Assembly: GCA_017880775.1 (NCBI GenBank)
Contig: JADGRQ010000002.1
Span: 62,001-126,000 of the forward strand
Origin: Burkholderiales bacterium
GTDB taxonomy: Bacteria > Pseudomonadota > Gammaproteobacteria > Burkholderiales > SG8-39
Reading direction: 5' to 3'
Length of the DNA: 64,000 nucleotides
In this document: positions 17,628 to 26,747 of the stretch, piece after piece
How the letters are laid out: each line of letters starts with the position of its first letter
How positions within the stretch are numbered: position 1 is the first letter of the stretch
The notes under the pieces: generated by a model
What the model saw: the letters and a program-made list of their open reading frames with translations, nothing else
Databases searched by the model: none
What the model was told of the DNA's origin: nothing
Position numbers and translations under genes: made by a program

Positions 17628-18971
17628 CTGCTAGAAAACCTGACGCAACGGCTGTCGCGCATCGTCAAGACGTTGCGCGGCGAAGCGCGCCTCACCGAGG
17701 CGAACGTGCAGGAGGCGCTGCGCGAGGTGCGCGTCGCGCTGCTCGAGGCCGACTGCGCGTTGCCGGTGGTGAAGGATTTCATCGCCGCGGTGAAGGAAAA
17801 GGCGCTCGGCGAAGAGGTGATCGGCAGCCTCTCGCCGGGGCAGGCGCTGGTGGGCGTGGTGCATCGCGAGCTCACGCGCGTGATGGGAGAGGCGAACGCC
17901 GTCCTCGACCTGGCCGTGCAGCCGCCTGCGGTGATCCTGATGGCGGGCCTGCAGGGCTCGGGCAAGACCACCACCACCGGCAAGCTCGCGCGTTGGCTGA
18001 TCGAGCAGAAGAAAAAGCCCCTGCTGGTTTCCTGCGACGTCTACCGCCCGGCGGCGATCGAGCAGTTGAAGTCGGTGGCCGCGCAGGCCGGCGCGGATTT
18101 TCTGCCATCGGATTCAAGCGAAAAGCCGCTGGACATCGCCCGCCGTGCGCTCGAGCACGCCAGACTGCGCTATTACGACGTGCTGCTGGTCGATACCGCG
18201 GGGCGCCTCGCGATCGACGTGGCAATGATGGACGAGATCCGCGCGCTTCATGCGGCGCTGAATCCGGTCGAGACGCTGTTCGTGGTCGACGCGATGCAGG
18301 GCCAGGACGCAGTCAACACCGCGCGCGCATTCAACCAGGCGCTCGCGCTCACCGGCGTGGTACTCACCAAGCTCGACGGCGATGCGCGCGGCGGCGCGGC
18401 GCTGTCGGTGCGGCAAGTGACCGGCAAGCCGATCAAGTTCATCGGCACCGGCGAAAAATTGAACGGCCTGGAGCCGTTTTATCCGGAGCGCATGGCGGCG
18501 CGCATGCTCGGCATGGGCGACATCGTGTCGCTCGTGGAAGAGGCGCGCAAGGGCGTCGATCAGGAAAAAGCGCTCGAGCTTGCCACCAAGATCAGGAAGG
18601 GCAAGGGCTTCGACCTCGAGGATTTCAAGCAGCAGGTGCAGCAGATGCGCAAGATGGGCGGCCTGTCGGCGATGGTGGACAAGCTGCCGGCGCAGCTCAC
18701 GCAGAACATCAATCCGGCGCAACTCGTCGATGACAAGCAGATCCGGCGACTCGAGGGAATCATCAACTCGATGACCCCTGCCGAGCGCGCCAGACCCGAG
18801 CTGCTCAAGGCCACGCGCAAGCGGCGCGTGGCCGCCGGCGCCGGCGTATCGGTGCAGGAGGTCAACCGCCTGCTCGGCCAGTTCGAGCAGATGCAGAAAA
18901 TGATGAAGATGATGAAGGGCGGGAACCTGGCGAAGATGATGCGGGGGATGAAGGGCATGATGCCGCGCTGA
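17628..18971 (+). CDS. ffh: signal recognition particle protein Ffh
   Basis: Ffh binds signal sequences and 4.5S RNA and delivers ribosomes to FtsY. From CTG 17628 the product is 447 residues, the normal length, and begins 'MLENLTQRLSRIVKTLRGE' like other Ffh proteins. The first ATG/GTG/TTG codon in frame is TTG 17673, which would remove 15 conserved residues of the N domain, so a CTG start is inferred. The G domain has 'GLQGSGKTTTTGKLA', 'DTAGR' and 'TKLDGDARGGAAL'. The methionine-rich M domain ends in 'MMKMMKGGNLAKMMRGMKGM'. Confidence 0.95.
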   Translation: MLENLTQRLSRIVKTLRGEARLTEANVQEALREVRVALLEADCALPVVKDFIAAVKEKALGEEVIGSLSPGQALVGVVHRELTRVMGEANAVLDLAVQPPAVILMAGLQGSGKTTTTGKLARWLIEQKKKPLLVSCDVYRPAAIEQLKSVAAQAGADFLPSDSSEKPLDIARRALEHARLRYYDVLLVDTAGRLAIDVAMMDEIRALHAALNPVETLFVVDAMQGQDAVNTARAFNQALALTGVVLTKLDGDARGGAALSVRQVTGKPIKFIGTGEKLNGLEPFYPERMAARMLGMGDIVSLVEEARKGVDQEKALELATKIRKGKGFDLEDFKQQVQQMRKMGGLSAMVDKLPAQLTQNINPAQLVDDKQIRRLEGIINSMTPAERARPELLKATRKRRVAAGAGVSVQEVNRLLGQFEQMQKMMKMMKGGNLAKMMRGMKGMMPR

Positions 18972-19097
18972 CGGCTGATCGCGGCCGTTACGGACAGAAA
19001 GCCCCGCGTGCCCGGCCCGACCAGCGCTTTCCGGCCTTCCCTTGAACGCGGAATTCCTTTAAAATCCGTCCCTTTTCGAATTTTCGGGGTACGGGAA

Positions 19098-19349
19098 ATG
19101 GTGGTGATCCGGCTTGCGCGCGGCGGTGCGAAACACCGGCCGTTCTACAACATGGTGGTCGCCGATTCGCGCCGCGCGCGCGACGGCCGCTTCATCGAGC
19201 GCGTCGGGTTCTACGATCCGAAGGCTCCCGAAGGGCGCGAGGCGCTGCGGGTGGACGTCGAGCGCGTCAAGCACTGGAAGGGCAAGGGCGCGCAGCTCTC
19301 CTCGACGGTGGCACGTCTGGTGCGGCAGTTTGGCAAGAAGGCTGTCTGA
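19098..19349 (+). CDS. rpsP: 30S ribosomal protein S16
   Basis: An 83-residue S16 starting '[20 protein letters not shown]', with the conserved '[18 protein letters not shown]' and '[15 protein letters not shown]'. First gene of the rpsP-rimM-trmD-rplS operon. A TAAAAT at 19060-19065 may be the -10 of the operon promoter; no good -35 is seen at the right spacing. ATG 19098 is chosen because it gives the exact family N-terminus. Confidence 0.97.
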   Translation: MVVIRLARGGAKHRPFYNMVVADSRRARDGRFIERVGFYDPKAPEGREALRVDVERVKHWKGKGAQLSSTVARLVRQFGKKAV

Positions 19350-19863
19350 GGGCGGACTGAACCCGGAGCGCTCCGGCGGCTGGGTCGAGCTGGGCCGCAT
19401 CGAAGGCGCCTGGGGCTTGCGCGGCTGGGTGCGGGTCGACCCCTGGACCGGGGAGGTCGGCGCCGCTGCGGATTACCCGAAGTGGTGGCTGGGCCCAGGC
19501 CGGAAGGAAATGCCCGTGATGTCGGCGCGGCAGCACGGTGCGAAGTTGATCGCGAAGCTCGCCGGAATCGAAACCCCCGAGGCGGCGCATTTGCTGAAGG
19601 GCGCGACCGTCGCGGTGCCGCGGGAGACGCTGCCGGAACCCGAGCCAGGCCGCTACTACTGGGCGGATCTGGTCGGTGCGGAGGTGATCAACCGCAGCGG
19701 TGCGAGCCTCGGCCGGGTGGAAAAGGTATTCCATAACGGCGCGCACGAGGTGATCGAGGTGGGCGGCGAGCGAAAGCGCCTGCTGCCGTGGGTGGAGGGC
19801 GTGATTGAAACGGTCGATCCGGGCGCGCGTCGCATCGAGGTCGACTGGGAACCGGACTGGTAG
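19330..19863 (+). CDS. rimM: 16S rRNA processing protein RimM
   Basis: RimM helps mature the 30S head by binding S19. The protein shows the N-terminal barrel ('[20 protein letters not shown]') and the C-terminal PRC-barrel ('[16 protein letters not shown]', '[14 protein letters not shown]'). The start is uncertain: TTG 19330 overlaps rpsP by 20 bases, while CTG 19357, 4 bases behind a GAGGG at 19348-19352, would place the start just before the conserved domain. No ATG or GTG is available before that domain. The product is 168-177 residues. Confidence 0.92.
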   Translation: MARRLSEGGLNPERSGGWVELGRIEGAWGLRGWVRVDPWTGEVGAAADYPKWWLGPGRKEMPVMSARQHGAKLIAKLAGIETPEAAHLLKGATVAVPRETLPEPEPGRYYWADLVGAEVINRSGASLGRVEKVFHNGAHEVIEVGGERKRLLPWVEGVIETVDPGARRIEVDWEPDW

Positions 19864-19873
19864 GGCAACGGCC

Positions 19874-20647
19874 GTGATCGGCTTCGATGTGGTGACGCTG
19901 TTTCCCGAGATGTTCGCTGCGGTGAGCGAAAGCGGGATCACTCGGCGCGCACTCGAGAATGGCTTGTGGAAGCTCGCGCTGTGGAACCCGCGCGATTTCG
20001 CCACCGACAATCATCGGACGGTGGACGAACGTCCGTACGGCGGCGGACCGGGCATGGTGATGCTGGCCGAGCCGCTGGAGAAGGCGATCGGCGCCGCGCG
20101 CGAAGCTCAGCGCGCCGAAGGCCGGAGCGGAAAAGTGATCCTGCTCTCGCCGCAGGGCGCGAAGCTCGGGCAGCGCAAGGTGATGGAGCTGCGCGAAATG
20201 CAGGCTGTAACACTGTTGTGCGGCAGGTACGAAGGGGTGGACGAGCGACTGGTCCGCCGCTGCGTGGACGAGGAAGTTTCGATCGGCGATTACGTGATTT
20301 CGGGTGGCGAGCTCGCGGCGATGGTGCTGATCGACGCAGTGGTGCGGCAGCTTCCCGGCGCGCTCGGCGATGCGCAGTCGGCGCAGGAGGAATCGTTTGT
20401 CCGCGGGTTGCTCGATTGCCCGCAGTACACCCGGCCGGAGGTCTGGCCGGCGAGGGATGGTGAGCGGGTACCCGAGGTGCTGCTCTCGGGCCACCATGCG
20501 GCGATCGGCCGCTGGCGGTTGCAGCAGGCGCTGGGGCGCACTTGGCAGCGGCGCCCCGGGATGCTTGCTGCGCGCGGCATGACGGACGAGGAACGAAAAC
20601 TGCTGGACGAGTTCCAGCGCGAACACAGCGAACGGAGCGTGACATGA
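19874..20647 (+). CDS. trmD: tRNA (guanine-37-N1)-methyltransferase
   Basis: TrmD methylates G37 of tRNAs that read C-starting codons, preventing frameshifts. The GTG start at 19874 gives 257 residues beginning '[14 protein letters not shown]'. Knot and active-site motifs are present: '[12 protein letters not shown]', '[12 protein letters not shown]', '[15 protein letters not shown]' and 'LLSGHHAAI'. The stop overlaps the rplS start (ATGA). Confidence 0.97.
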   Translation: MIGFDVVTLFPEMFAAVSESGITRRALENGLWKLALWNPRDFATDNHRTVDERPYGGGPGMVMLAEPLEKAIGAAREAQRAEGRSGKVILLSPQGAKLGQRKVMELREMQAVTLLCGRYEGVDERLVRRCVDEEVSIGDYVISGGELAAMVLIDAVVRQLPGALGDAQSAQEESFVRGLLDCPQYTRPEVWPARDGERVPEVLLSGHHAAIGRWRLQQALGRTWQRRPGMLAARGMTDEERKLLDEFQREHSERSVT

Positions 20648-21054
20648 ACCTGATCCAGAAACTCGAGCAGGAAGAGATCAAGCGGCTCGGAAAGACCATT
20701 CCGGACTTCGTGCCGGGCGACACGGTGGTCGTCAACGTCAACGTGGTCGAAGGCGAGCGCAAGCGCGTGCAGGCGTTCGAAGGCGTGGTCATCGCGCGCC
20801 GCGACAAGGGAGTCAATTCTTCGTTCATCGTGCGCAAGATCTCCTCCGGCGAGGGTGTCGAGCGCACCTTCCAGACCCACTCGCCGCTGATCGCCTCGAT
20901 CGCGGTGAAGCGGCGCGGCGACGTGCGCCGCTCCAAGCTCTATTACCTGCGCGACCGATCGGGCAAGTCCGCGCGCATTCGCGAGAAGACCAACGCACGC
21001 GCCCAGGCCGAGGCCGCCGGCGAAATCCTGCCCGAGGAACCCAAAGCGACCTGA
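20644..21054 (+). CDS. rplS: 50S ribosomal protein L19
   Basis: A 136-residue L19: '[20 protein letters not shown]', '[20 protein letters not shown]', 'FEGVVIARR' and '[18 protein letters not shown]' are all family signatures. The last 20 residues form an extra acidic/alanine tail. It closes the operon with an ATGA overlap with trmD. No clear terminator is visible before the ribBA promoter. Confidence 0.97.
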   Translation: MNLIQKLEQEEIKRLGKTIPDFVPGDTVVVNVNVVEGERKRVQAFEGVVIARRDKGVNSSFIVRKISSGEGVERTFQTHSPLIASIAVKRRGDVRRSKLYYLRDRSGKSARIREKTNARAQAEAAGEILPEEPKAT

Positions 21055-21083
21055 CCACGGCGATCCGGGGGGGTGCAGAGGTC

Positions 21084-21089
21084 TATAAT
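21084..21089 (+). promoter_or_regulatory. -10 element TATAAT ahead of ribBA
   Basis: A consensus TATAAT lies 9 bases before the ribBA ATG, so the transcript would have almost no leader. No -35 consensus is found at 16-18 bases upstream. There is no room for an FMN riboswitch on this transcript. Confidence 0.45.
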
Positions 21090-21098
21090 TAAACGGCC

Positions 21099-22220
21099 AT
21101 GCGCCGCGAACCGACCGCCATCAGCCCGATCACCGAAATTGTTGCCGAGGTCCGCGCCGGCAATATCGTGGTGCTGGTCGACGACGAGGACCGGGAGAAC
21201 GAAGGCGACCTGGTTTTCGCCGCCGATTTCGTCTCGGCCGAGAAGGTCAACTTCCTCGCCAAGCACGGCCGCGGCCTGGTCTGCATGCCGATCACCGAGG
21301 GGCACGCGGCGCGCCTCGGCCTGCGGCCGATGGTGAACCGGAACCGCTCGCGCCACGGCACCAATTTCACCGTTTCGATCGAGGCCGCCGAGGGCATCGC
21401 CACCGGAATCTCGGCGCACGACAGGGCGCTCACCATCAAGGTGGCGGCGGCCCGCGATGCAAAGCGCGAGGACATCGTCCAGCCGGGCCACGTGTTCCCG
21501 CTGATCGCCCAGGATGGCGGCGTGCTGGTGCGCGCAGGCCATACCGAAGCGTGCTGCGATCTTGCGCGCCTTGCCGGCCTTACGCCCGCGGCGGTGCTGT
21601 GCGAGATCATGAATGACGACGGCAGCATGGCGCGCCTGCCGCAGCTGCTCGAGTTCTCTGCCGTGCACGGACTGAAGATCGGCACCATCGCCGACCTGAT
21701 CCACTACCGCAGCGCCAACGAATCGCTGGTGCGCCGCACGGCAGAGCGGGAGGTCGAGACCGCCTTCGGCCGCTTCCGTCTGATCGCCTACCGTGACCTG
21801 CCGTCGAATTCGAGCCACCTCGCGCTGGCGCGCGGCGAGATCAGCCCCGGACACGAGACGCTGGTGCGGGTGCACGAACCGCTGTCGGTGATCGACCTGC
21901 TCGACCTTGGGCCGGGCACGCATTCCTGGGGGATCGGCGAAGCGCTGAAGGCGATCGTCGCCGACGGCCGCGGCGTGGTGGTGCTGCTCAACTGCTCGGA
22001 TTCCGAGGACCGCCTCGAAGAGCGGCTGAGCCAGAACGCCGTGCCGCGTGAGCGAGGCGGCGCGCGCAGCGCCGACCTGAGAAATTACGGCATCGGCGCC
22101 CAGATCCTGCGCGAACTCGGCGTCGGACGCATGCGCCTGATGGCTGCGCCGCGCAAGATGCCGAGCATGGCCGGCTTCGGTCTCGAGGTCGTCGGCTACG
22201 CCGAGCGGCCGAAGCTCTAG
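21099..22220 (+). CDS. ribBA: 3,4-dihydroxy-2-butanone-4-phosphate synthase with degenerate GTP cyclohydrolase II domain
   Basis: A 373-residue two-domain protein. Residues 1-205 are RibB (DHBP synthase), with the acidic active-site loop '[10 protein letters not shown]', '[10 protein letters not shown]' and '[14 protein letters not shown]', and look fully active. Residues 206-373 align with RibA, but the zinc-binding cysteines (normally C-x10-C-x-C in a TGDxxxSxxCDC segment) are absent: the corresponding stretch reads '[18 protein letters not shown]'. The second half is therefore unlikely to open GTP. Such RibB-plus-dead-RibA hybrids are known in proteobacteria, which then have a separate ribA. 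ribH follows 5 bases later. Confidence 0.93.
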   Translation: MRREPTAISPITEIVAEVRAGNIVVLVDDEDRENEGDLVFAADFVSAEKVNFLAKHGRGLVCMPITEGHAARLGLRPMVNRNRSRHGTNFTVSIEAAEGIATGISAHDRALTIKVAAARDAKREDIVQPGHVFPLIAQDGGVLVRAGHTEACCDLARLAGLTPAAVLCEIMNDDGSMARLPQLLEFSAVHGLKIGTIADLIHYRSANESLVRRTAEREVETAFGRFRLIAYRDLPSNSSHLALARGEISPGHETLVRVHEPLSVIDLLDLGPGTHSWGIGEALKAIVADGRGVVVLLNCSDSEDRLEERLSQNAVPRERGGARSADLRNYGIGAQILRELGVGRMRLMAAPRKMPSMAGFGLEVVGYAERPKL

Positions 22221-22225
22221 GCCCG

Positions 22226-22702
22226 ATGGCGCAACCCTCCGCACCGCGCGAGCTGCCGCGCGACGCCGGGCGCGGCCTGCGCATCGGCGTCGTCGTGAGC
22301 CGCTTCAATGAAGCGCTGTGCGCGGGACTGCTCGAATCCTGCCGGCGCGCTCTCGACGAGCTCGGCGTGCGGCGCGAGGACGTGGTGCTCGCCGAGGTCC
22401 CCGGCGCGCTCGAAATCCCGCCCGCGCTGCAGTGGCTCGCGCAGAGCGAGCGCTGCGACGCGCTGGTCGCGCTCGGCGCGGTGATCCGCGGCGAGACCTA
22501 TCATTTCGAGCTGGTTTGCAACGAATCGGCGCGTGGCGTGATGGACGTACAGCTGGAGACCGGGCTGCCGGTCGCGAACGGCATCCTCACCACCGAGAAC
22601 GAAGCGCAGGCGCTAGCGCGCATCGAAAAAGGTGCCGAAGCTGCGCGCGCGGCGGTCGAGATGGCGCGGCTGCGTGCCGCGCTCGCGGAGCGCAGCCGTT
22701 GA
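22226..22702 (+). CDS. ribH: 6,7-dimethyl-8-ribityllumazine synthase
   Basis: RibH condenses the RibB product with the ribityl-pyrimidine to make lumazine, the penultimate riboflavin step. The 158-residue protein shows '[16 protein letters not shown]', '[15 protein letters not shown]', '[16 protein letters not shown]' (His is the proton donor) and '[16 protein letters not shown]'. It follows ribBA directly and overlaps nusB by TTGA. Confidence 0.96.
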   Translation: MAQPSAPRELPRDAGRGLRIGVVVSRFNEALCAGLLESCRRALDELGVRREDVVLAEVPGALEIPPALQWLAQSERCDALVALGAVIRGETYHFELVCNESARGVMDVQLETGLPVANGILTTENEAQALARIEKGAEAARAAVEMARLRAALAERSR

Positions 22703-23172
22703 AACAGAAGGCGCCACGGCGCGGCGCGCGCGAGCTGGCTCTGCAGGCGCTTTATGCCTGGCAGCTCGCCGGGGGCGAGGCCGACGATCTGCTCGCACAG
22801 GCGGCAGCCGCGGAGGACTACGCGCACGCCGATCACGCGCTGCTCGATGCGCTGGTGCACGGAGTGATTGCCCGTGCGAGCGACCTTGAGGCGCTGATCG
22901 CGCCATGCCTCAACCGCAGTTTTGCGTCGCTCTCGCCGGTGGAGCGCGCGGTGCTGTACATCGGCGCCTTCGAGCTGTCTGCCGAGCCTGCGACGCCAGT
23001 CAAGGTGGTCCTCAACGAAGCGATCGAGATCGGCAAGAGCTACGGTGGCACCGACGGGCACAAGTTCGTCAACGGCGTGCTGGAGAAGCTCGCCGCCGCA
23101 TTGCGCCCCGCCGAACTCGCGCGCGCCAGGCGCCGCCCCGCCGCCGCGACATGCCCTCCGAATTCGAGCTGA
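22699..23172 (+). CDS. nusB: transcription antitermination factor NusB
   Basis: NusB binds boxA of rRNA leaders with NusE. From TTG 22699, which overlaps the ribH stop, the product is 157 residues: '[20 protein letters not shown]', '[16 protein letters not shown]', '[20 protein letters not shown]' and '[11 protein letters not shown]' are conserved. The C-terminal 20 residues are an Arg/Ala/Pro-rich tail that runs into the thiL remnant. No ATG gives the conserved N-terminus, so TTG is the start. Confidence 0.95.
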   Translation: MKQKAPRRGARELALQALYAWQLAGGEADDLLAQAAAAEDYAHADHALLDALVHGVIARASDLEALIAPCLNRSFASLSPVERAVLYIGAFELSAEPATPVKVVLNEAIEIGKSYGGTDGHKFVNGVLEKLAAALRPAELARARRRPAAATCPPNSS

Positions 23173-23225
23173 TCCGCCGCTTCTTGGAGCGCTCCGCCGC
23201 CGGCGGCTTCGATCATTTTTCCTGA
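23151..23225 (+). pseudogene. thiL: thiL (thiamine-monophosphate kinase) reduced to both ends
   Basis: A 24-codon open frame sits exactly where betaproteobacteria carry thiL, between nusB and pgpA. Its first half, '[14 protein letters not shown]', looks like the ThiL N-terminus (E. coli ThiL starts MACGEFSLIARYF). Its last part, 'GGFDHF', looks like the ThiL C-terminus (E. coli ends KGYDHF). This fits an in-frame internal deletion of roughly 900 bases that fused the two ends. The remnant overlaps nusB by 22 bases and pgpA starts one base after it. Seen: the residues and position. Inferred: the deletion. Confidence 0.7.
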
Positions 23226-23226
23226 C

Positions 23227-23712
23227 ATGATCCTGCGCCCCGACTTCCGCTTTGCGTTCTCGCACCCGGCGCACTTCGTGTCCTTCGGCTTCGGCGTCGG
23301 GCTGATCGGCTTCGCGCCCGGTACGTTCGGCACGCTGCTCGCGCTGCCGCTGTACTGGTATGCACTGCGCGAATACGCTCCGGGCGAGGCGTTCCTGATC
23401 GTCGCAGTGCTGTTCGCCATCGGCGTGTGGGCGTGCGCGATCACCGGCCGCAACCTCGGCGTGGCCGATCACGGCGCGATGGTGTGGGACGAAGTGGTAG
23501 CGTTCCTGGTGATCCTCCTGATCGCGCCGGAAGATCCCGGCTGGCAGGCTGCGGCGTTCTTCCTGTTCCGGCTTTTCGATGTGGTCAAGCCCTCGCCGAT
23601 CCGCGAATTCGAGCGGCGGGTGAAAGGCGGCTTCGGCGTGATGGCCGATGACATTCTCGCAGCCGGCTATACGCTGCTGGTGGTCGCAATCATCAAACGG
23701 CTCTGGTTCTAG
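23227..23712 (+). CDS. pgpA: phosphatidylglycerophosphatase A
   Basis: PgpA removes phosphate from phosphatidylglycerol-phosphate in the inner membrane. The 161-residue protein has four hydrophobic segments and the family motifs 'GFGVGLIGFAPGTFGTLLAL', 'DHGAMVWDEVVAF', 'RLFDVVKPSPI' and 'GGFGVMADDILAAGYT', with conserved acidic residues likely to bind Mg. It follows the thiL remnant by one base, so it probably still depends on the nusB transcript. Confidence 0.96.
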   Translation: MILRPDFRFAFSHPAHFVSFGFGVGLIGFAPGTFGTLLALPLYWYALREYAPGEAFLIVAVLFAIGVWACAITGRNLGVADHGAMVWDEVVAFLVILLIAPEDPGWQAAAFFLFRLFDVVKPSPIREFERRVKGGFGVMADDILAAGYTLLVVAIIKRLWF

Positions 23713-23736
23713 GAACATCATCGGAAAACTCGGCTG

Positions 23737-24249
23737 ATGTCCTCCGACACACTGACGACACTCGCGACGCTGGTCGGCGCCCGACTCAAGGCGCGCGGCG
23801 AGATGCTCGCCACCGCCGAATCCTGCACCGGCGGCTGGGTGGCGCAATCGGTCACCGCGATTGCGGGCAGCTCCGAATGGTACGAGCGCGGCTTCGTCAC
23901 CTATACCGATGCCGCCAAACAGGAAATGCTCGGCGTCTCAAGCGACACGCTCGCGCGTCACGGTTCCGTGAGCGAGCAGGCCGCGGGCGAAATGGCGTCG
24001 GGCGCGCTCGAGCGCAGCCATGCCGGGTTCGCACTTTCGATCACCGGCGTGGCCGGCCCGACGGGCGGCTCGCGCGCGAAGCCGGTCGGAACGGTGTGCT
24101 TCGGCTGGGCGCGCGGCACCGACGGCGCGTTGCGGGTCCAGACGCGGCGCTTCGACGGTGACCGCGAAGCGGTACGGCGCCAGTCGGTAATCCACGCGCT
24201 GCAAGGCGTGATCGAGTGGCTTGACGCGGCCTTGCCCCCGGGCGGATAG
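23737..24249 (+). CDS. pncC: nicotinamide-nucleotide amidase, CinA C-terminal domain type
   Basis: A 170-residue stand-alone CinA_C domain protein that deamidates NMN to NaMN in pyridine-nucleotide recycling. Key motifs: 'LATAESCTGGWVAQSVTAI' with the nucleophilic Ser in SCTGG, 'YERGFVTYTDAAKQEMLGV', 'SITGVAGPTGGS' and 'KPVGTVCFGW'. It lacks the N-terminal MoaB-like CinA domain. The gene follows pgpA, a common order. Confidence 0.93.
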   Translation: MSSDTLTTLATLVGARLKARGEMLATAESCTGGWVAQSVTAIAGSSEWYERGFVTYTDAAKQEMLGVSSDTLARHGSVSEQAAGEMASGALERSHAGFALSITGVAGPTGGSRAKPVGTVCFGWARGTDGALRVQTRRFDGDREAVRRQSVIHALQGVIEWLDAALPPGG

Positions 24250-24265
24250 TCCCCATATCGGGGGT

Positions 24266-25648
24266 ATGGAAAGCCCCTTGTCCGCCATGCGCAACATCAG
24301 ACCCGCCGCAGTCGCCGGCGCCTTCTATCCGGGTGATCCGCGCGCGTTGCTTGCGGAGGTCGACGAGCTGCTCGAAACGGTCGAGAGCTTTGTGCCGCGC
24401 TTCGGACACCCCAAGGCGCTGATCGTCCCGCATGCCGGCTACATCTACTCCGGCCGCGTCGCGGCGAGCGCGTACAGGGAGCTCGCGTCCGCGCGCGGCG
24501 TCGTGCGGCGCGTGGTGATGCTGGGGCCGGTGCATCGCGTGCCGGTCAGGGGCCTCGCGCTGCCAACATCAGAAGCGTTCGTCACGCCTCTGGGCAGGAT
24601 TCCGATCGATCGCGATGCGGTGAAAGCCGCGAGCGCATTGCCGCAGGTCGTCGTGAGCGCGCCGGCGCACGCGATGGAACATTCGCTCGAGGTGCAGTTG
24701 CCATTCCTGCAGCGCGTGCTGGGCGCGTTTGCGCTCGTGCCGTTCGCCGTGGGTGATGCTTCAGTCGAGGAGGTCGCGCAGGTGATCGAGCGTCTGTGGG
24801 GCGGGCCGGAGACGCTGATCGTGGTCTCCACGGACCTGTCCCACTACCACGCGTACGATGAAGCGAGGCGCATCGACGGCGCAACGCTCGAGCGCATCGA
24901 GCGTCTTTCCGCCGACTTGAATCATGACCAGGCCTGCGGCGCGACCCCGCTGAACGGCCTGTTGCGCGTAGCGCGTACACGAGGACTAAAGATCCGCCGA
25001 CTCGCGGCGTGCAATTCGGGCGACACGGCGGGCGATCGAGACCGGGTGGTCGGCTACGCGTCGTTCGCGCTGGACGAAGGCGCGCCGGTCGATCAGGCCG
25101 ACGCAGGGCGCGCGCTGGTTGATGTTGCGCGCGGCGCGATCGCAGCCGACCTCGGCCTGGGCGCGAAGCCGCAGACCGCGGCGCCTGCCTGGCTGAAGCA
25201 ACCCGGTGCGACGTTCGTCACCCTGAAGAAGGAAGGCGCTTTGCGCGGCTGCATCGGCAGCCTCGAGGCGCAGCGCCCGCTGGGCGAGGACGTGGCGGCC
25301 AACGCCGTCAACGCCGCATTTCGCGACCCGCGCTTTCCCGCCGTCATTGCGGCCGAGTGGCAGCAGGTCGAGGTCGAGGTGTCGCTGCTCTCGACGCCGT
25401 GCAGCCTGCGCTTCGCCGACGAGGCCGAGCTGCTCGAAGCGATCGTGCCGGGCGAGGACGGATTGATCCTTGAGGCCGACGGGCGGCGCGGCACCTTCCT
25501 GCCGCAGGTATGGGAAAGCCTTCCGGACAAGCGGCAGTTTCTGGCCGAGTTGAAGCGCAAGGCGGGAGTTCCCGCCGATACATGGATCACGCGTTGCAAG
25601 CTGTCACGCTACCGCGTGCTCAAGTTCCGCCAGCAGGCGTTGGACTGA
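24266..25648 (+). CDS. AmmeMemoRadiSam B-A fusion (MEMO1-like plus AMMECR1)
   Basis: A 460-residue fusion. Residues about 8-275 are a MEMO1-like (LigB fold) domain: 'RPAAVAGAFYPGDPRALLAE', 'VPHAGYIYSGRVA', 'LGPVHRVPV', 'HSLEVQLPFLQR' and 'STDLSHYH' supply the conserved histidines. Residues about 285-460 are AMMECR1: 'GATFVTLKKEGALRGCIGSL', 'AFRDPRFPAV' and 'FLPQVWESL'. With the next gene this is the AmmeMemoRadiSam system, conserved across bacteria and archaea but without a proven reaction. ATG 24266 is used; ATG 24287 is possible. Confidence 0.93.
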   Translation: MESPLSAMRNIRPAAVAGAFYPGDPRALLAEVDELLETVESFVPRFGHPKALIVPHAGYIYSGRVAASAYRELASARGVVRRVVMLGPVHRVPVRGLALPTSEAFVTPLGRIPIDRDAVKAASALPQVVVSAPAHAMEHSLEVQLPFLQRVLGAFALVPFAVGDASVEEVAQVIERLWGGPETLIVVSTDLSHYHAYDEARRIDGATLERIERLSADLNHDQACGATPLNGLLRVARTRGLKIRRLAACNSGDTAGDRDRVVGYASFALDEGAPVDQADAGRALVDVARGAIAADLGLGAKPQTAAPAWLKQPGATFVTLKKEGALRGCIGSLEAQRPLGEDVAANAVNAAFRDPRFPAVIAAEWQQVEVEVSLLSTPCSLRFADEAELLEAIVPGEDGLILEADGRRGTFLPQVWESLPDKRQFLAELKRKAGVPADTWITRCKLSRYRVLKFRQQALD

Positions 25649-25649
25649 A

Positions 25650-26729
25650 ATGGCCGCCGAATCGTCGCATCCCGGCCGTTGGTGGCATCCGCTGGAAGAC
25701 GGGCGAATCCAGTGCGACTTGTGCCCGCGCGATTGCCGGCTGCACGAAGGCCAGCGCGGCGCGTGCTTCGTGCGCAAGATGGAAAACGGCGCAATGGTCC
25801 TGACGACCTACGGGCGGTCATCGGGCTTTTGCGTCGACCCGATCGAGAAAAAACCGCTCAACCAGTTCTATCCGGGTTCGAGCGTGCTGTCGTTCGGCAC
25901 CGCGGGCTGCAACCTCGCGTGCAAGTTCTGCCAGAACTGGGACATCTCCAAATCGCGTGATATGGACACGCTGATGGACGCGGCAACGCCGCAGGCGATC
26001 GCCGCCGAGGCGGTGCGGCTGGGTTGCAGGAGCGTCGCGTTCACCTACAACGACCCGGTGATCTTCGCCGAATACGCGATGGATGTGGCCGATGCATGCC
26101 GTGCAGAGGGTATCAAGACAGTGGCGGTAACGGCAGGCTACATCCATGCCGAACCGCGCCGCGAGTTCTACGCGAAGATGGATGCGGCCAACGTCGACCT
26201 GAAGGGCTTCACGGACGAGTTCTATTTCAAGCTGTGCGGCGCGCACCTGCAGCCGGTGCTCGACACGCTGGTCTATCTGGTGAAGGAAACGCAGGTCTGG
26301 ACCGAGATCACGACGCTGCTGATCCCCGGCAAGAACGATTCCGACGCCGAACTGGAGGCCGAGTGCAGGTGGATCGCAAACAACCTCGGCCCCGACGTCC
26401 CGTTGCATTTCTCTGCTTTTCATCCTGATTACAAGATGACGGACATCTCGGCGACACCGGCTGCGACGCTGACGCGCGCGCGCGAGATCGCGCGGCTGGC
26501 CGGCCTGCGCTACGTCTATACGGGCAATGTGCACGACAGCGAGGGTGGTTCGACGTACTGCCCGGCCTGCGATGAGACGGTGATCGGGCGCGACTGGTAC
26601 GACATCCGCGGGTATCACCTGACTGCCGACGGAGCGTGCCAGTTCTGCGGTACGCAGCTGGCCGGTCGCTACGAGCCGTTCCGCAATCCCTTCGGGCGCC
26701 GGCGCATCCCGGTGCGCATCGGCGCCTGA
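25650..26729 (+). CDS. AmmeMemoRadiSam system radical SAM enzyme
   Basis: A 359-residue radical SAM protein resembling pyruvate-formate-lyase activating enzymes. The 4Fe-4S motif is 'CNLACKFC' (C-x3-C-x2-C), with further cysteines in 'CDLCPRDCRLHEGQRGACF' at the N-terminus and 'CPACDE' and 'CQFCG' near the C-terminus that may hold extra clusters or zinc. It starts one base after the B-A fusion gene and must work with it. The product and substrate are unknown. Confidence 0.93.
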   Translation: MAAESSHPGRWWHPLEDGRIQCDLCPRDCRLHEGQRGACFVRKMENGAMVLTTYGRSSGFCVDPIEKKPLNQFYPGSSVLSFGTAGCNLACKFCQNWDISKSRDMDTLMDAATPQAIAAEAVRLGCRSVAFTYNDPVIFAEYAMDVADACRAEGIKTVAVTAGYIHAEPRREFYAKMDAANVDLKGFTDEFYFKLCGAHLQPVLDTLVYLVKETQVWTEITTLLIPGKNDSDAELEAECRWIANNLGPDVPLHFSAFHPDYKMTDISATPAATLTRAREIARLAGLRYVYTGNVHDSEGGSTYCPACDETVIGRDWYDIRGYHLTADGACQFCGTQLAGRYEPFRNPFGRRRIPVRIGA

Positions 26730-26747
26730 TACCCAGTACTGCCCGCG

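Noticed and set aside
21055-21098. FMN riboswitch ahead of ribBA
   Set aside because: Only 44 bases separate rplS and ribBA, too short for the element, and its conserved boxes are absent.
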